From assembly GCF_014651595.1 (NCBI RefSeq), contig NZ_BMXE01000003.1, positions 186,001 to 250,000 on the forward strand: 64,000 nucleotides of DNA, written 5' to 3'. The translations under genes and the position numbers were made by a program. Within the stretch, counting starts at the first letter, position 1, and each line of letters starts with the position of its first letter. Below, in pieces: positions 9,442 through 18,302 of the stretch. Source of the DNA: Pseudovibrio japonicus (lineage in GTDB: Bacteria > Pseudomonadota > Alphaproteobacteria > Rhizobiales > Stappiaceae). The notes beneath the pieces are model-generated. The model did no database searches. It saw nothing but the letters and a program-made list of their open reading frames with translations, and was not told the origin of the DNA.

Positions 9442-11358
9442 TCAGATACCGTCAATCAGATCTCGGCCTGCAAGGAGTTCAAGGGATGACCCTTCCAGGT
9501 CGGTTCCGACGGGCTCCTGCTGGCCGCCCAGATGTTTGGCTAGAAACAGTTCGACCACGGCATGATAGGCACGGCGGTTGTGCATTTTCTGAATGCCGTG
9601 GCCTTCGTCCGGGAACAGACCGTATGTGACTGGAATGCCGTGCTCTTGCATGGCGGAGACGACTTGCTCTGACTCTGAAGGTTTGACGCGTACGTCTTTG
9701 CCGCCCTGAACGATTAGTAACGGTTTTTCAATCTTCTCGACATGGGTGAGAGGCGAGCGTTCCTTCAAGAAGGCACGGCCTTCTTCGGTCGTGAAATCTC
9801 CAATCCTTGCTTTGAGGGCGGACCTCCAAGGCTTCCAATATTCAGGCATTGTGTCGATAAAGCTAATCAGGTTGGAGATCCCGACCAGATCAACCCCACA
9901 CGCGAATTTCTTTGGGGTTTGGGTCACGCCGGTGAGTGCTGCGAAGCCACCATAGCTGCCGCCCATGATAGCAACACGATCCGGGTCGGCGATGCCTTCC
10001 TCAATGGCCCAGTCCACAGCATCCAGCAAATCGGTTTGCATCTTGCCGCCCCATTCCTTGTTTGAGGCATTTACGAATGCCTTGCCAAAGCCGGTGGAGC
10101 CTCTGAAGTTGACAGACAACACTGCATAGCCTCGATTGGCAAGCCATTGGTGTGTGGGGTGCAGGCCCCAAATATCTCTCCACCATGGCCCACCATGCAC
10201 GAGCAGCACCATGGGACAGGGCTTGTCTGCATTAACAGGCCGCGACAGGTAGCAGACCAGATTGAGGCCGTCCCTTGCCTTAATCTCGATGGGAGACATG
10301 CTTGCCAGAGGTAAATCATTCAGATTGGGTTGAGCAGAGAACAAGCGAGTGGCGTTTCCGGTTGATCTGTCAAAGCAAAAATATTCAACGGGTTTGCAGC
10401 CCTGCTCATGCAGAAGGATGAGCTTCTCAGTATCCTCTGACAAGCTGGTGATTTCGATATCGCCCGGAAACTGTTTAACCAGAGATGCAAGAACTGGCTC
10501 GAACTGTGGGTCAATGGAGGCCCAAATGTTACGGGCGTAGATGGCTTTTGCTGCCAGCGGGTGATTGGTGCACGGGTGGAGTACCAGGTCGCTGATGTCT
10601 GCCTGCGGGTCCTCTGCAAGCACCTTGGAGGTTCGTGTCTGGAAGTCTTCCGCTACAGCTGCAGCTTTGTCTCGTCCGCGACTGTCGATCCAGAATAGAG
10701 TTTGCCCATCTTCACTGAACTCAATGGGTTTGGTTGTTAGACTGTCTTCAAAGGGGATGAGGGTGTATCGCTGCCATTCTTTGCCATCAGGTCTATGGAG
10801 GTATTCAACCTCGCCGTCGTCGGTGTCGCGCCTGGCGAGGCGGACGTTGAAATCGCTATCGGTCAAGAAACCTGAAAACTGATCGTTCTGTTCAATGAGC
10901 TGGCTGTGTCCGGTTTCGAGAGAAACTTTGTATAGGTCGAAGTGTTTTTTTGACCTTTCGTTGTGTGCGACCAGAACTTCACCGGGGTACCTTCTAGAAA
11001 CCTCATGCAGGTAGGCCGTTACACCGCCTTCAGGGGTTAGAGGGATCGGCTCAGTGCCATCAAGGGAGACGCTCAGAATACAGTAAGTCTCGTCACCTAC
11101 TTTGTCTCGCGAAATCAGGATGTGCCGGCTGTCGTAGGTCCAATGGACCATGAAACCGATATGGCGGTCCTGAAAATTTGTGAGGGGGCGGGCAGATTGC
11201 GGGTCTTCAGTACTGGCGAGCCAGAGATTGTAAACGCCGTTGATGGGCGCAAGAAAGGCGATCCAGTTTCCGCAGGGACTGATTGCGACCAGTGCCCGTT
11301 CGACGGGATCAAAGAATGTCTTGCGGGGGATGAGGCGAACTCGTTCCTTAACTTGCAT
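9442..11358 (-). CDS. S9 family serine peptidase (prolyl oligopeptidase / acylaminoacyl-peptidase type)
   Basis: A 638-residue protein with an N-terminal beta-propeller-like region (about residues 1-345, repeats such as Ser-Pro-Cys-Gly-Asn-Trp-Ile-Ala-Phe) and a C-terminal alpha/beta-hydrolase domain. The catalytic triad can be read as Ser468 in Gly-Gly-Ser-Tyr-Gly-Gly, Asp555 in Gly-Gly-Lys-Asp-Val-Arg-Val, and His587 in Glu-Gly-His-Gly. The oxyanion region is Leu-Val-His-Gly-Gly-Pro-Trp. No signal peptide, so probably cytoplasmic, trimming or recycling short peptides. The initiating ATG at 11358 gives a family-typical length. Confidence 0.88.
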   Translation of the reverse strand: MQVKERVRLIPRKTFFDPVERALVAISPCGNWIAFLAPINGVYNLWLASTEDPQSARPLTNFQDRHIGFMVHWTYDSRHILISRDKVGDETYCILSVSLDGTEPIPLTPEGGVTAYLHEVSRRYPGEVLVAHNERSKKHFDLYKVSLETGHSQLIEQNDQFSGFLTDSDFNVRLARRDTDDGEVEYLHRPDGKEWQRYTLIPFEDSLTTKPIEFSEDGQTLFWIDSRGRDKAAAVAEDFQTRTSKVLAEDPQADISDLVLHPCTNHPLAAKAIYARNIWASIDPQFEPVLASLVKQFPGDIEITSLSEDTEKLILLHEQGCKPVEYFCFDRSTGNATRLFSAQPNLNDLPLASMSPIEIKARDGLNLVCYLSRPVNADKPCPMVLLVHGGPWWRDIWGLHPTHQWLANRGYAVLSVNFRGSTGFGKAFVNASNKEWGGKMQTDLLDAVDWAIEEGIADPDRVAIMGGSYGGFAALTGVTQTPKKFACGVDLVGISNLISFIDTMPEYWKPWRSALKARIGDFTTEEGRAFLKERSPLTHVEKIEKPLLIVQGGKDVRVKPSESEQVVSAMQEHGIPVTYGLFPDEGHGIQKMHNRRAYHAVVELFLAKHLGGQQEPVGTDLEGSSLELLAGRDLIDGI

Positions 11359-11665
11359 GGATAAAAGCCCTAAATTTATTGCAAAGAAAATGGGTTAGGC
11401 CCTGGAACAGGCGGCTCGATAATGAGTAGGAAACAACTGCGCGGAAGTATTACAGGCGCTCGGTTCCTTGTCCAACTTTTGAGCACTACACATCGCTTAT
11501 TCAGAGGGTGTTTTAGGCGTTTTGGGGTGAGATTGCTGAAGGCTGTTTATGCAAAGAGCGGAGGCTTTAGATCGTTTTGCAGAGGAAGCTGCGTTAGATC
11601 AATGTGCTTTGCCTTGGTGTGGTGCACGCTGAGAATGGTTCCGAATTGCAATTGGACGTGTTTTG
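11359..11665. other. Divergent promoter region, peptidase / cupredoxin
   Basis: About 300 bases between divergent starts. No gene; open frames here lack ribosome binding sites and have implausible compositions. No clear operator was found. Confidence 0.4.
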
Positions 11666-12130
11666 ATGAAAAGAATTCTCTCAGGCCTTTTGGTGAGTGT
11701 TTTGATGGTGGGTGGTGTGCTTGCTGAGGAGGGCAAGACGTATTCCGTTAATCAGGTGACGGACGCCAGTGCGGAGACACCTGCTCATATGTTCCGATTT
11801 GAGCCGGATCTTCTGGATGTGCCGCTGGGCTCGACTGTTAAGTTTGATAATTTCCACGGCAACCACACGGTGATCTCGATCAGGAAGATGACGCCTGAGG
11901 GTGGGCCGATGTTCAAGTTTAGCAAGATGTCTGCTGACCGGTCTGTGACCTTCGATACACCGGGTATCTATGGTGTGACCTGCGGTATCCATGGCCGGTT
12001 TGGCATGGCGATGGTGATCAAGGTTGGTGAAGACAACGCTGAGGATTTGCAGGGGGCTCGTGCGGTGGTGCCCGGTGGCCGCATGGGGGCGAAGATCTCA
12101 AAGCTGTTGGATCAGCTAGAAGCTAAGTAA
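11666..12130 (+). CDS. Pseudoazurin-like type 1 copper protein (cupredoxin)
   Basis: A 154-residue periplasmic protein with a signal peptide of about 20 residues (Gly-Gly-Val-Leu-Ala). The four type 1 copper ligands are present in pseudoazurin order: His67 in Gly-Asn-His-Thr-Val, then Cys106-x2-His109-x4-Met114 near the end of the cupredoxin fold. After the fold is a short charged tail (Gly-Gly-Arg-Met-Gly-Ala-Lys). Such proteins carry single electrons between periplasmic redox enzymes; no partner oxidase or reductase is adjacent, so the partner is unknown. ATG at 11666 is preferred over an overlapping TTG. Confidence 0.88.
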   Translation: MKRILSGLLVSVLMVGGVLAEEGKTYSVNQVTDASAETPAHMFRFEPDLLDVPLGSTVKFDNFHGNHTVISIRKMTPEGGPMFKFSKMSADRSVTFDTPGIYGVTCGIHGRFGMAMVIKVGEDNAEDLQGARAVVPGGRMGAKISKLLDQLEAK

Positions 12131-12161
12131 GTGCACAAGACTTTTTGTTGTTCTGAATGAG

Positions 12162-12188
12162 AAAAGGCAGCCGGTTGGCTGCCTTTTG
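12162..12188. terminator. Bidirectional Rho-independent terminator
   Basis: Stem AAAAGGCAGCC / GGCTGCCTTTT with loop GGTT between the convergent cupredoxin and EamA genes. It has A and T runs on both sides, so it can serve either strand. Confidence 0.85.
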
Positions 12189-12228
12189 TGTTTGGTCCCT
12201 GATTTGGATCCGCTTTGTACTGTAGGTT

Positions 12229-13125
12229 CTATTCGGCCTGTGCCATGCGTTTCGATTTGATGTAGTGGGGCCCAACTTCAACCAGTAGAATGGCGCTGAA
12301 GATGAGTGCGCAGCCAACGATTCCGATGCCGACAATTCTCTCGCCCAGAATGAGTGCTGCAGCCAAAGCGGCAAAGAGTGCCTCGGAGGAGAGCATGATT
12401 GCGGCGTCGGAAGGTGTGGTCCACTGCTGGCCAAAGGCCTGAAACGTGAAGGCGATGCCGCCGGAAAGCACGCCTGTAAAGAACAGCTCAAACCATGCGT
12501 TTTGCAGGGCCTGCACTGAATAGGTTTCAAAGAACAATGAAAGGACCACGGAGACGGTGCCGACGAAGGCGAACTGGATTACCGCAACGGTGATTGGGCG
12601 CCCCGAACCATGGGCGAGTCGGCCAACAAAGATCACCTGTAGCGCCCAGAAAATTGCACAGACCAGCATAAGCAGGTCGCCGGAGTTCAGGCTTGTCAGG
12701 CCGCCGCCGAGTAAGTAGATGCCAAACAGCGTGAGCAGGCTGGCAGGCCAGATGAGAAAGTGTGGCCGCCCTTTGAACAGCAGGGTGACTAAAATAGGCG
12801 TCAGGACAACATAGGTTGCTGTCAGAAAGCCAGCGTTGGTCACGCTGGTGACGAGCAGGCCATATTGCTGGAGAACAGTCCCCAGTGTGAAGGCAACGGA
12901 AACGACCAAAAGCGAGGGAATATGGGCCTTGGTGAGTTTCTTGGTGTTGTGGATGCGGCGTTCGCGCAGCGCAAATGGCAAGATTACCAGTGCGGCCAAC
13001 AGAAAGCGCAGGCCGACGAACTGCAGTGGACCGAGATTGTCCATTGCGGTTGATTGCGCGACGAAAGCCGTGCCCCAGATAAGGCCGGCCAGAAGAAGAA
13101 GAATATTTGCAGATGCTCTGGTCAT
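12229..13125 (-). CDS. DMT superfamily transporter, EamA domain
   Basis: A 298-residue inner-membrane protein with ten hydrophobic segments arranged as two EamA repeats. It opens with Leu-Leu-Ala-Gly-Leu-Ile-Trp-Gly-Thr-Ala-Phe and the second repeat has Leu-Val-Cys-Ala-Ile-Phe-Trp-Ala. The late segment Ser-Ser-Glu-Ala-Leu-Phe-Ala-Ala-Leu and Leu-Gly-Glu-Arg are typical of metabolite and amino-acid exporters. Substrate is not predictable. The start is placed at 13125 (Met-Thr-Arg-Ala-Ser-Ala); an in-frame GTG at 13155 would add ten residues, and neither has a strong ribosome binding site. Confidence 0.85.
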   Translation of the reverse strand: MTRASANILLLLAGLIWGTAFVAQSTAMDNLGPLQFVGLRFLLAALVILPFALRERRIHNTKKLTKAHIPSLLVVSVAFTLGTVLQQYGLLVTSVTNAGFLTATYVVLTPILVTLLFKGRPHFLIWPASLLTLFGIYLLGGGLTSLNSGDLLMLVCAIFWALQVIFVGRLAHGSGRPITVAVIQFAFVGTVSVVLSLFFETYSVQALQNAWFELFFTGVLSGGIAFTFQAFGQQWTTPSDAAIMLSSEALFAALAAALILGERIVGIGIVGCALIFSAILLVEVGPHYIKSKRMAQAE

Positions 13126-13231
13126 GCCGAAGCTGTACTTCAAGCATATGAGCACTGCAAGCGCTCTATTGGCGCTTCTGCTGACTTTCTCTTACAACCT
13201 CTCGTGGCGATTTTTGCGTTTCTGAATGGTG

Positions 13232-13360
13232 TCAGAACACAAAAAGGGCCAGGAACATGATGCCGGTAAAGGCTGCAATGACCATGGCTGCAACAGGCCA
13301 TGGTGACTGGATACGATTTACATGTTCTTTGCGATGGTAGTCGACTGGTGACGTTCTCAT
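13232..13360 (-). CDS. Small single-span membrane protein, 42 residues
   Basis: A short frame running from ATG 13360 to TGA at 13232. It is preceded by a strong ribosome binding site (GGGGGGACAGA directly before the ATG). The product has a basic, histidine-containing N-terminal part of about 20 residues, then one hydrophobic helix rich in Ala, Ile, Phe and Leu that runs to the C-terminus (Phe-Leu-Ala-Leu-Phe-Val-Phe). It is likely to sit in the inner membrane with the N-terminus in the cytoplasm. I do not recognise the family; similar tiny proteins of unknown role occur in alphaproteobacteria. Confidence 0.6.
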   Translation of the reverse strand: MRTSPVDYHRKEHVNRIQSPWPVAAMVIAAFTGIMFLALFVF

Positions 13361-13527
13361 TCTGTCCCCCCTGGCCCTGGTCAGTTGTTCTCCTGAGTAG
13401 GGGCCGATAGACGCGGATTACATCGATTACTACAAGGGTATATTAATGGATTTTGGTGTGTTCGATATACCACAGGTTGGGCTTAAGCACATCACTCAAT
13501 TGTAAAAGTGCTGTAGCCCATATTTTA

Positions 13528-13938
13528 TTACAGGTTCAGAGCTTCCAATCCGGCCTCAAGATAGTCAGGCAGCAGCGGCAATCCCAGCAGGTAATTGGAG
13601 ACCGGGGAACTGGCTCGTTCCCGCGCTTCCGTGAAGGCGAGCTCGTAGTCGCTCTGATCATAATCACCGCGCCCAATCCATGCGATTGCGACCAGTTCGA
13701 TCTTCTCGTCCACGTTCAGGTCGTCTATGATTTCTCTCAGTTCAGACTCAGAAAAGTCATCGTGCTCTTCTTCTGCCAGCCCTTCATGGTGGTGGGCGCT
13801 TTCCAGTTTCTCGGTGTCAAAGGAAAGGTCGCCTTCGTGCCCGTCTTCATAGCTGTCTGGCAAGCTTTCGGAAACATTGCGCGCTTTTTGTACAATCGTG
13901 CGAACAGTATCTGCAGATAGTGCTAGTTCTACGGCCAT
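13528..13938 (-). CDS. DUF3775 family protein
   Basis: A 136-residue acidic cytoplasmic protein with a Glu/Asp/His-rich stretch at about residues 35-65 (includes His-His-His-Glu). A helical C-terminal part has Asn-Val-Asp-Glu-Lys-Ile-Glu-Leu-Val-Ala-Ile-Ala-Trp-Ile-Gly-Arg-Gly-Asp-Tyr, characteristic of DUF3775, a family largely restricted to alphaproteobacteria. No biochemical role is known. Monocistronic by context. Confidence 0.75.
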   Translation of the reverse strand: MAVELALSADTVRTIVQKARNVSESLPDSYEDGHEGDLSFDTEKLESAHHHEGLAEEEHDDFSESELREIIDDLNVDEKIELVAIAWIGRGDYDQSDYELAFTEARERASSPVSNYLLGLPLLPDYLEAGLEALNL

Positions 13939-14402
13939 CGTTCGTCCCCGCTTATTACTGTAACAGAACGTTACTCCCGTTCGGAATTAGTCTGCAAGTG
14001 GAACTTATCGAACACCTGCCAGTCGTCCAACCGCGCTAGGCGGCAGTATGGTGTTGACCATAGTAATAGGTGCTTTAAACGGCAGAAAAGATAAGGGAAT
14101 TGGTTAAACGAAGGTTATGGAATTGCGCAAACTTTTCCACCGCGTTTCTGCGCAGTGGGACACCTGATTTCGTTATGGTTAAAAAAAACAGTACATACCG
14201 TAGCGGCAGGGGTTGTTTGTGGGAGGCACCTGCGGGTACCATTTGATTCAAGGGCGAAAAAAACAATCAAATTTCCCAGAATTTCTAGGTGCTGGCGGAC
14301 CTGAGTGCGTTGTGCTGGCAGGGTGTTTTTTTGCCCTGCCGGCACGCCTGATGGCTGCTCCTTCATCCCAAATATTGCATGGTTTCCGAATGAAATTTGG
14401 AC
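13939..14402. other. Intergenic region with strong hairpin
   Basis: No gene visible. A stable inverted repeat lies at 14312-14345: stem GTGCTGGCAGGG / CCCTGCCGGCAC, one G-U pair, loop of ten bases made mostly of T. It is not followed by a T tract in either direction, so it is not a standard terminator. Confidence 0.5.
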
Positions 14403-14801
14403 TCAGCTTTTGAAGGCGTAGAGCTTTGAGAGCACGAAGTTGAACACCATGGACACAAGCGTGGCAAGGATGACGGCAAGATAGTTAGAGAAGTCTTCCA
14501 GCAGGATAATCAGCGCGCCATAGGTGGTGTAGTTGATCACCGCGCCCACGCTGTTGACCAGAACGAACCTGACATACTCGCCCAGTGGGCTTCCCTGGGA
14601 TTGGAATGTGAACACGCGGTTCCAAAACCAATTGTTGGTCATTGCAAGCCAGATGGAGAGGATTCGCGCGATTAGCGGATCAAGCCCGACCACTTGCCAG
14701 AAGAAGGCGAGGGCGACCAGATCAACAACCAGCCCGGAGCCGCCGACCATTCCAAAGCGTATGAACTGATTTTCAAGGAACTTGCGCAGAAGGATGTTCA
14801 C
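14403..14801 (-). CDS. GtrA family membrane protein
   Basis: A 132-residue protein with four hydrophobic helices. It has the GtrA opening Phe-Ile-Arg-Phe-Gly-Met-Val-Gly-Gly-Ser-Gly and the conserved Asn-Asn-Trp-Phe-Trp-Asn-Arg-x-Phe-Thr-Phe, then Phe-Asn-Phe-Val-Leu-Ser-Lys before the end. GtrA proteins are thought to flip polyprenyl-linked sugars or assist cell-surface polysaccharide synthesis. No glycosyltransferase is adjacent, so the pathway is unknown. Start is GTG. Confidence 0.85.
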   Translation of the reverse strand: MNILLRKFLENQFIRFGMVGGSGLVVDLVALAFFWQVVGLDPLIARILSIWLAMTNNWFWNRVFTFQSQGSPLGEYVRFVLVNSVGAVINYTTYGALIILLEDFSNYLAVILATLVSMVFNFVLSKLYAFKS

Positions 14802-15021
14802 GGGAATAGGGCTCTTATCTCTGGTTTCACCAGCTAAATTTTTAAGGATGGCAATGTGGGAGCTGATTATCTCTGTTCTGCCGGAAATACAAGAGACGCT
14901 GCGTTAAGCAACCCTTGAATTCAGTTGGGGAGTAATATTTGAAAAGATCTGCAGGTTTTCACGAAATTTGAGCTGAGAAAGTGGCGTGTTAGCGCTTGCC
15001 AAGCCACTGGCTGCGCCTTAG

Positions 15022-16275
<1,254 letters not shown>

Positions 16276-16288
16276 GCTTAGGTTTGCT

Positions 16289-16356
16289 GAGTGCCAGTTT
16301 TTTCTGGCACTCTGGTGAAATGTAAAAAAGGCGCTGCAATTGGCAGCGCCTTTTTT
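16289..16356. terminator. Tandem hairpins with bidirectional terminator
   Basis: A first hairpin, GAGTGCCAG / CTGGCACTC (16289-16312), is followed by AAAAAAGGCGCTGC / GCAGCGCCTTTTTT (16324-16356). The second is a classic terminator on both strands and separates aatA from the convergent gene. Confidence 0.9.
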
Positions 16357-16384
16357 GTTTGTGGTGTCTTGCGACTCTGGAAGC

Positions 16385-17098
16385 TTAATCCGGGAGGAGG
16401 GCGTCCAGAAGGTAGCTGTTGTTGACGAATGTACCGCGGCTTTCTTCCACCAGCGTTTGCATGCCGGCGAAGGAGAAGCGCACGCCTGCCATGACAGATG
16501 CGTTTTCGAGCTTCTCTGAGCGCAGGTCTGCGAACATTGTCATGCCATTAGCTGTCTCGGTGTCTGGCTTGAACTCCATACCCATTGCGTAGATATGGTT
16601 GTCACGCAGATAGCGGTAGCCTGCATAAAAGCGTGCGTTTTCGCTGGCAAAGTAGGATGCGGTGGCACCGCCCATGACAGAGCCGACGTCGTCGATCATC
16701 TGAACGCCGATCAGGCCGTCAACTGTCAGGTTTTCGAAGTGTGCCTGTGCCTCTGCACCAACGTAGCCGAGGGATCCGGCGCCGCCGTTGATCTGTGCGG
16801 CAGAGCCAACAACTCCGAAATAGTTGTAGTCCTGCGTGCGGAAGCCCATGCGACCTGTGCCAGCATAAAAGCCATAGTCTTTGGTTCCGCCAGCAGACAC
16901 ATCAAACTGGGATGCAAAGCCCGGACCCTGTCCCAAAGTAGCTGTCCCAGACATAACACCCAGCATCTTGCCTTGGAGTGCCCCAAAAGCTGTTGTAATG
17001 CGGGCATTGACAGGATTTGCCTGCGTGATTGTTGGAAGAGTTGCAATGGCTATTGCACTGGTTACGCTAAATAGTAGTCTCTTAAATTCGGAGCGCAT
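16385..17098 (-). CDS. Secreted outer-membrane beta-barrel-like protein, unknown function
   Basis: A 237-residue protein with a signal peptide (Lys-Arg-Leu-Leu-Phe ... Thr-Gln-Ala) and a mature part of alternating short strands rich in Gly, Ala and aromatic residues (Phe-Tyr-Ala-Gly-Tyr-Arg-Tyr-Leu, Val-Met-Ala-Gly-Val-Arg-Phe-Ser-Phe). This suggests a small beta-barrel such as an opacity-type porin. It lacks the classic C-terminal phenylalanine and instead has a tail of about 25 residues after the last strand. ATG 17098 follows GGAGAAACAGCA. Family not recognised. Confidence 0.6.
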   Translation of the reverse strand: MRSEFKRLLFSVTSAIAIATLPTITQANPVNARITTAFGALQGKMLGVMSGTATLGQGPGFASQFDVSAGGTKDYGFYAGTGRMGFRTQDYNYFGVVGSAAQINGGAGSLGYVGAEAQAHFENLTVDGLIGVQMIDDVGSVMGGATASYFASENARFYAGYRYLRDNHIYAMGMEFKPDTETANGMTMFADLRSEKLENASVMAGVRFSFAGMQTLVEESRGTFVNNSYLLDALLPD

Positions 17099-17542
17099 TG
17101 CTGTTTCTCCATACTCAGTTTCTGAGCGGAGCATTTCTCTTTTTATTTAAAACCACGTTTCAATATGTCCCAAACTGGGTCAATTTATTAGGCTTAATAG
17201 TCATGGTTAATAATTGGTTTAGTTTTTAATTAGGTCTGCATCTAACGCAGATTTAATCGATTGATTTTCTGATAACTCGTTCTTAAGGCGCTATTTTTTG
17301 TAATTGGTGCAAAGTTGCCTCCAGAGCATCAAAGGTTAACCGATCCGGGCAGGGTGGTTCGTCAAAGTCGGCCCCTGTTTATTTTGTCAATTATGATCAC
17401 AAATTCTAACAGAGATCACTAAGTAAAAATCACACGAAAACTAAGCGGAGTGTTCACTTTGATTTGAGCAAGGCTTTGACACTCCAAGGGCTTTAGTCTC
17501 TTTTGCGCGAAGGTCGTAATGGCTGATTACTGGAGAACAATA
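17099..17542. other. Divergent promoter region
   Basis: An AT-rich spacer of about 440 bases between divergent secreted-protein genes. No gene and no clear operator were found; it must contain promoters for both sides. Confidence 0.4.
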
Positions 17543-18055
17543 ATGAAAAAAAGCCTTGCAATTGCTGCTGTTGCCTCTGTTGCCTTCAGCGCACCCGCCT
17601 TTTCGGCAGACTTTGTACAGCCTGAGCCTGAACCATACTATCCTTTCAGGCCAGGCGTGGAAATCGGCCTCTTGACTTGTGATCTGGTTGACTATGACTA
17701 CTTCTTCGTTGGCTCAAGGCACCATCTTGCCTGTGTTTTCAAGTCGCCAACCGGTCAGCGTGTAGAAGGATATACGGGCTCAATCAATCACATCGGGGTT
17801 GATCTTGGTCCTGTGACGTCCGGTACACTGATTTGGGGGGTTATTGCTCCTAAATGGAGTCAGAGACCTGGCGCCCTTGAAGGTAATTACGGCGGTTTGT
17901 CTGCCGGTGCCGCACTGGGTTGGGGCGGGCAGGCCAATGTTCTGCTCGGTGGCTTTGAGCGCTCCATTGCTCTTCAGCCAATTAGCTTTGAAGGAACAAC
18001 TGGTGCGAATATCACAGCTGCCCTCACAGGCATGCGACTGATCAGCAATCAGTGA
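17543..18055 (+). CDS. DUF992 domain secreted protein
   Basis: A 170-residue protein with a signal peptide (Lys-Lys-Ser-Leu-Ala-Ile-Ala ... Ala-Phe-Ser-Ala). It shows the DUF992 hallmarks: Gly-Leu-Leu-Thr-Cys-Asp, then a second cysteine in Leu-Ala-Cys-Val-Phe, Tyr-Thr-Gly-Ser-Ile, Gly-Asn-Tyr-Gly-Gly, and a closing Leu-Thr-Gly-Met-Arg-Leu. The two cysteines probably form a disulphide. The family is almost confined to alphaproteobacteria and has no known function. ATG 17543 follows TGGAGAACAATA; an earlier start lacks such a site. Confidence 0.82.
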   Translation: MKKSLAIAAVASVAFSAPAFSADFVQPEPEPYYPFRPGVEIGLLTCDLVDYDYFFVGSRHHLACVFKSPTGQRVEGYTGSINHIGVDLGPVTSGTLIWGVIAPKWSQRPGALEGNYGGLSAGAALGWGGQANVLLGGFERSIALQPISFEGTTGANITAALTGMRLISNQ

Positions 18056-18126
18056 TCCCTAAAATCTTATAGGGATTGATATTTATCGCCCGGTGATCCT
18101 CCGAGATCACCCCGGTTTATATTGTG

Positions 18127-18161
18127 CGGCGGACTGTCACGTTTCAGTCCGCCGTTGTTTT
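18127..18161 (+). terminator. Rho-independent terminator after DUF992 gene
   Basis: Stem CGGCGGACTG / CAGTCCGCCG followed by TTGTTTT. A smaller hairpin (GGTGATC / GATCACC) lies just upstream. Confidence 0.75.
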
Positions 18162-18302
18162 GGTACTTGCATATCACTGTATTTCCGAGTGACGATACTT
18201 ATCCAGAGTCTTATAATAGTCTGGAAGGCGCGTGTGATTTTGCGCCAGTAATGGCGTAGACGCCCGTGCCTGCTTCCCAAACCCAAACAGGGAGTATGGA
18301 TC

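Noticed and set aside
12162-12188. Riboswitch or sRNA between the cupredoxin and EamA genes
   Set aside because: The only structure is a simple bidirectional terminator.
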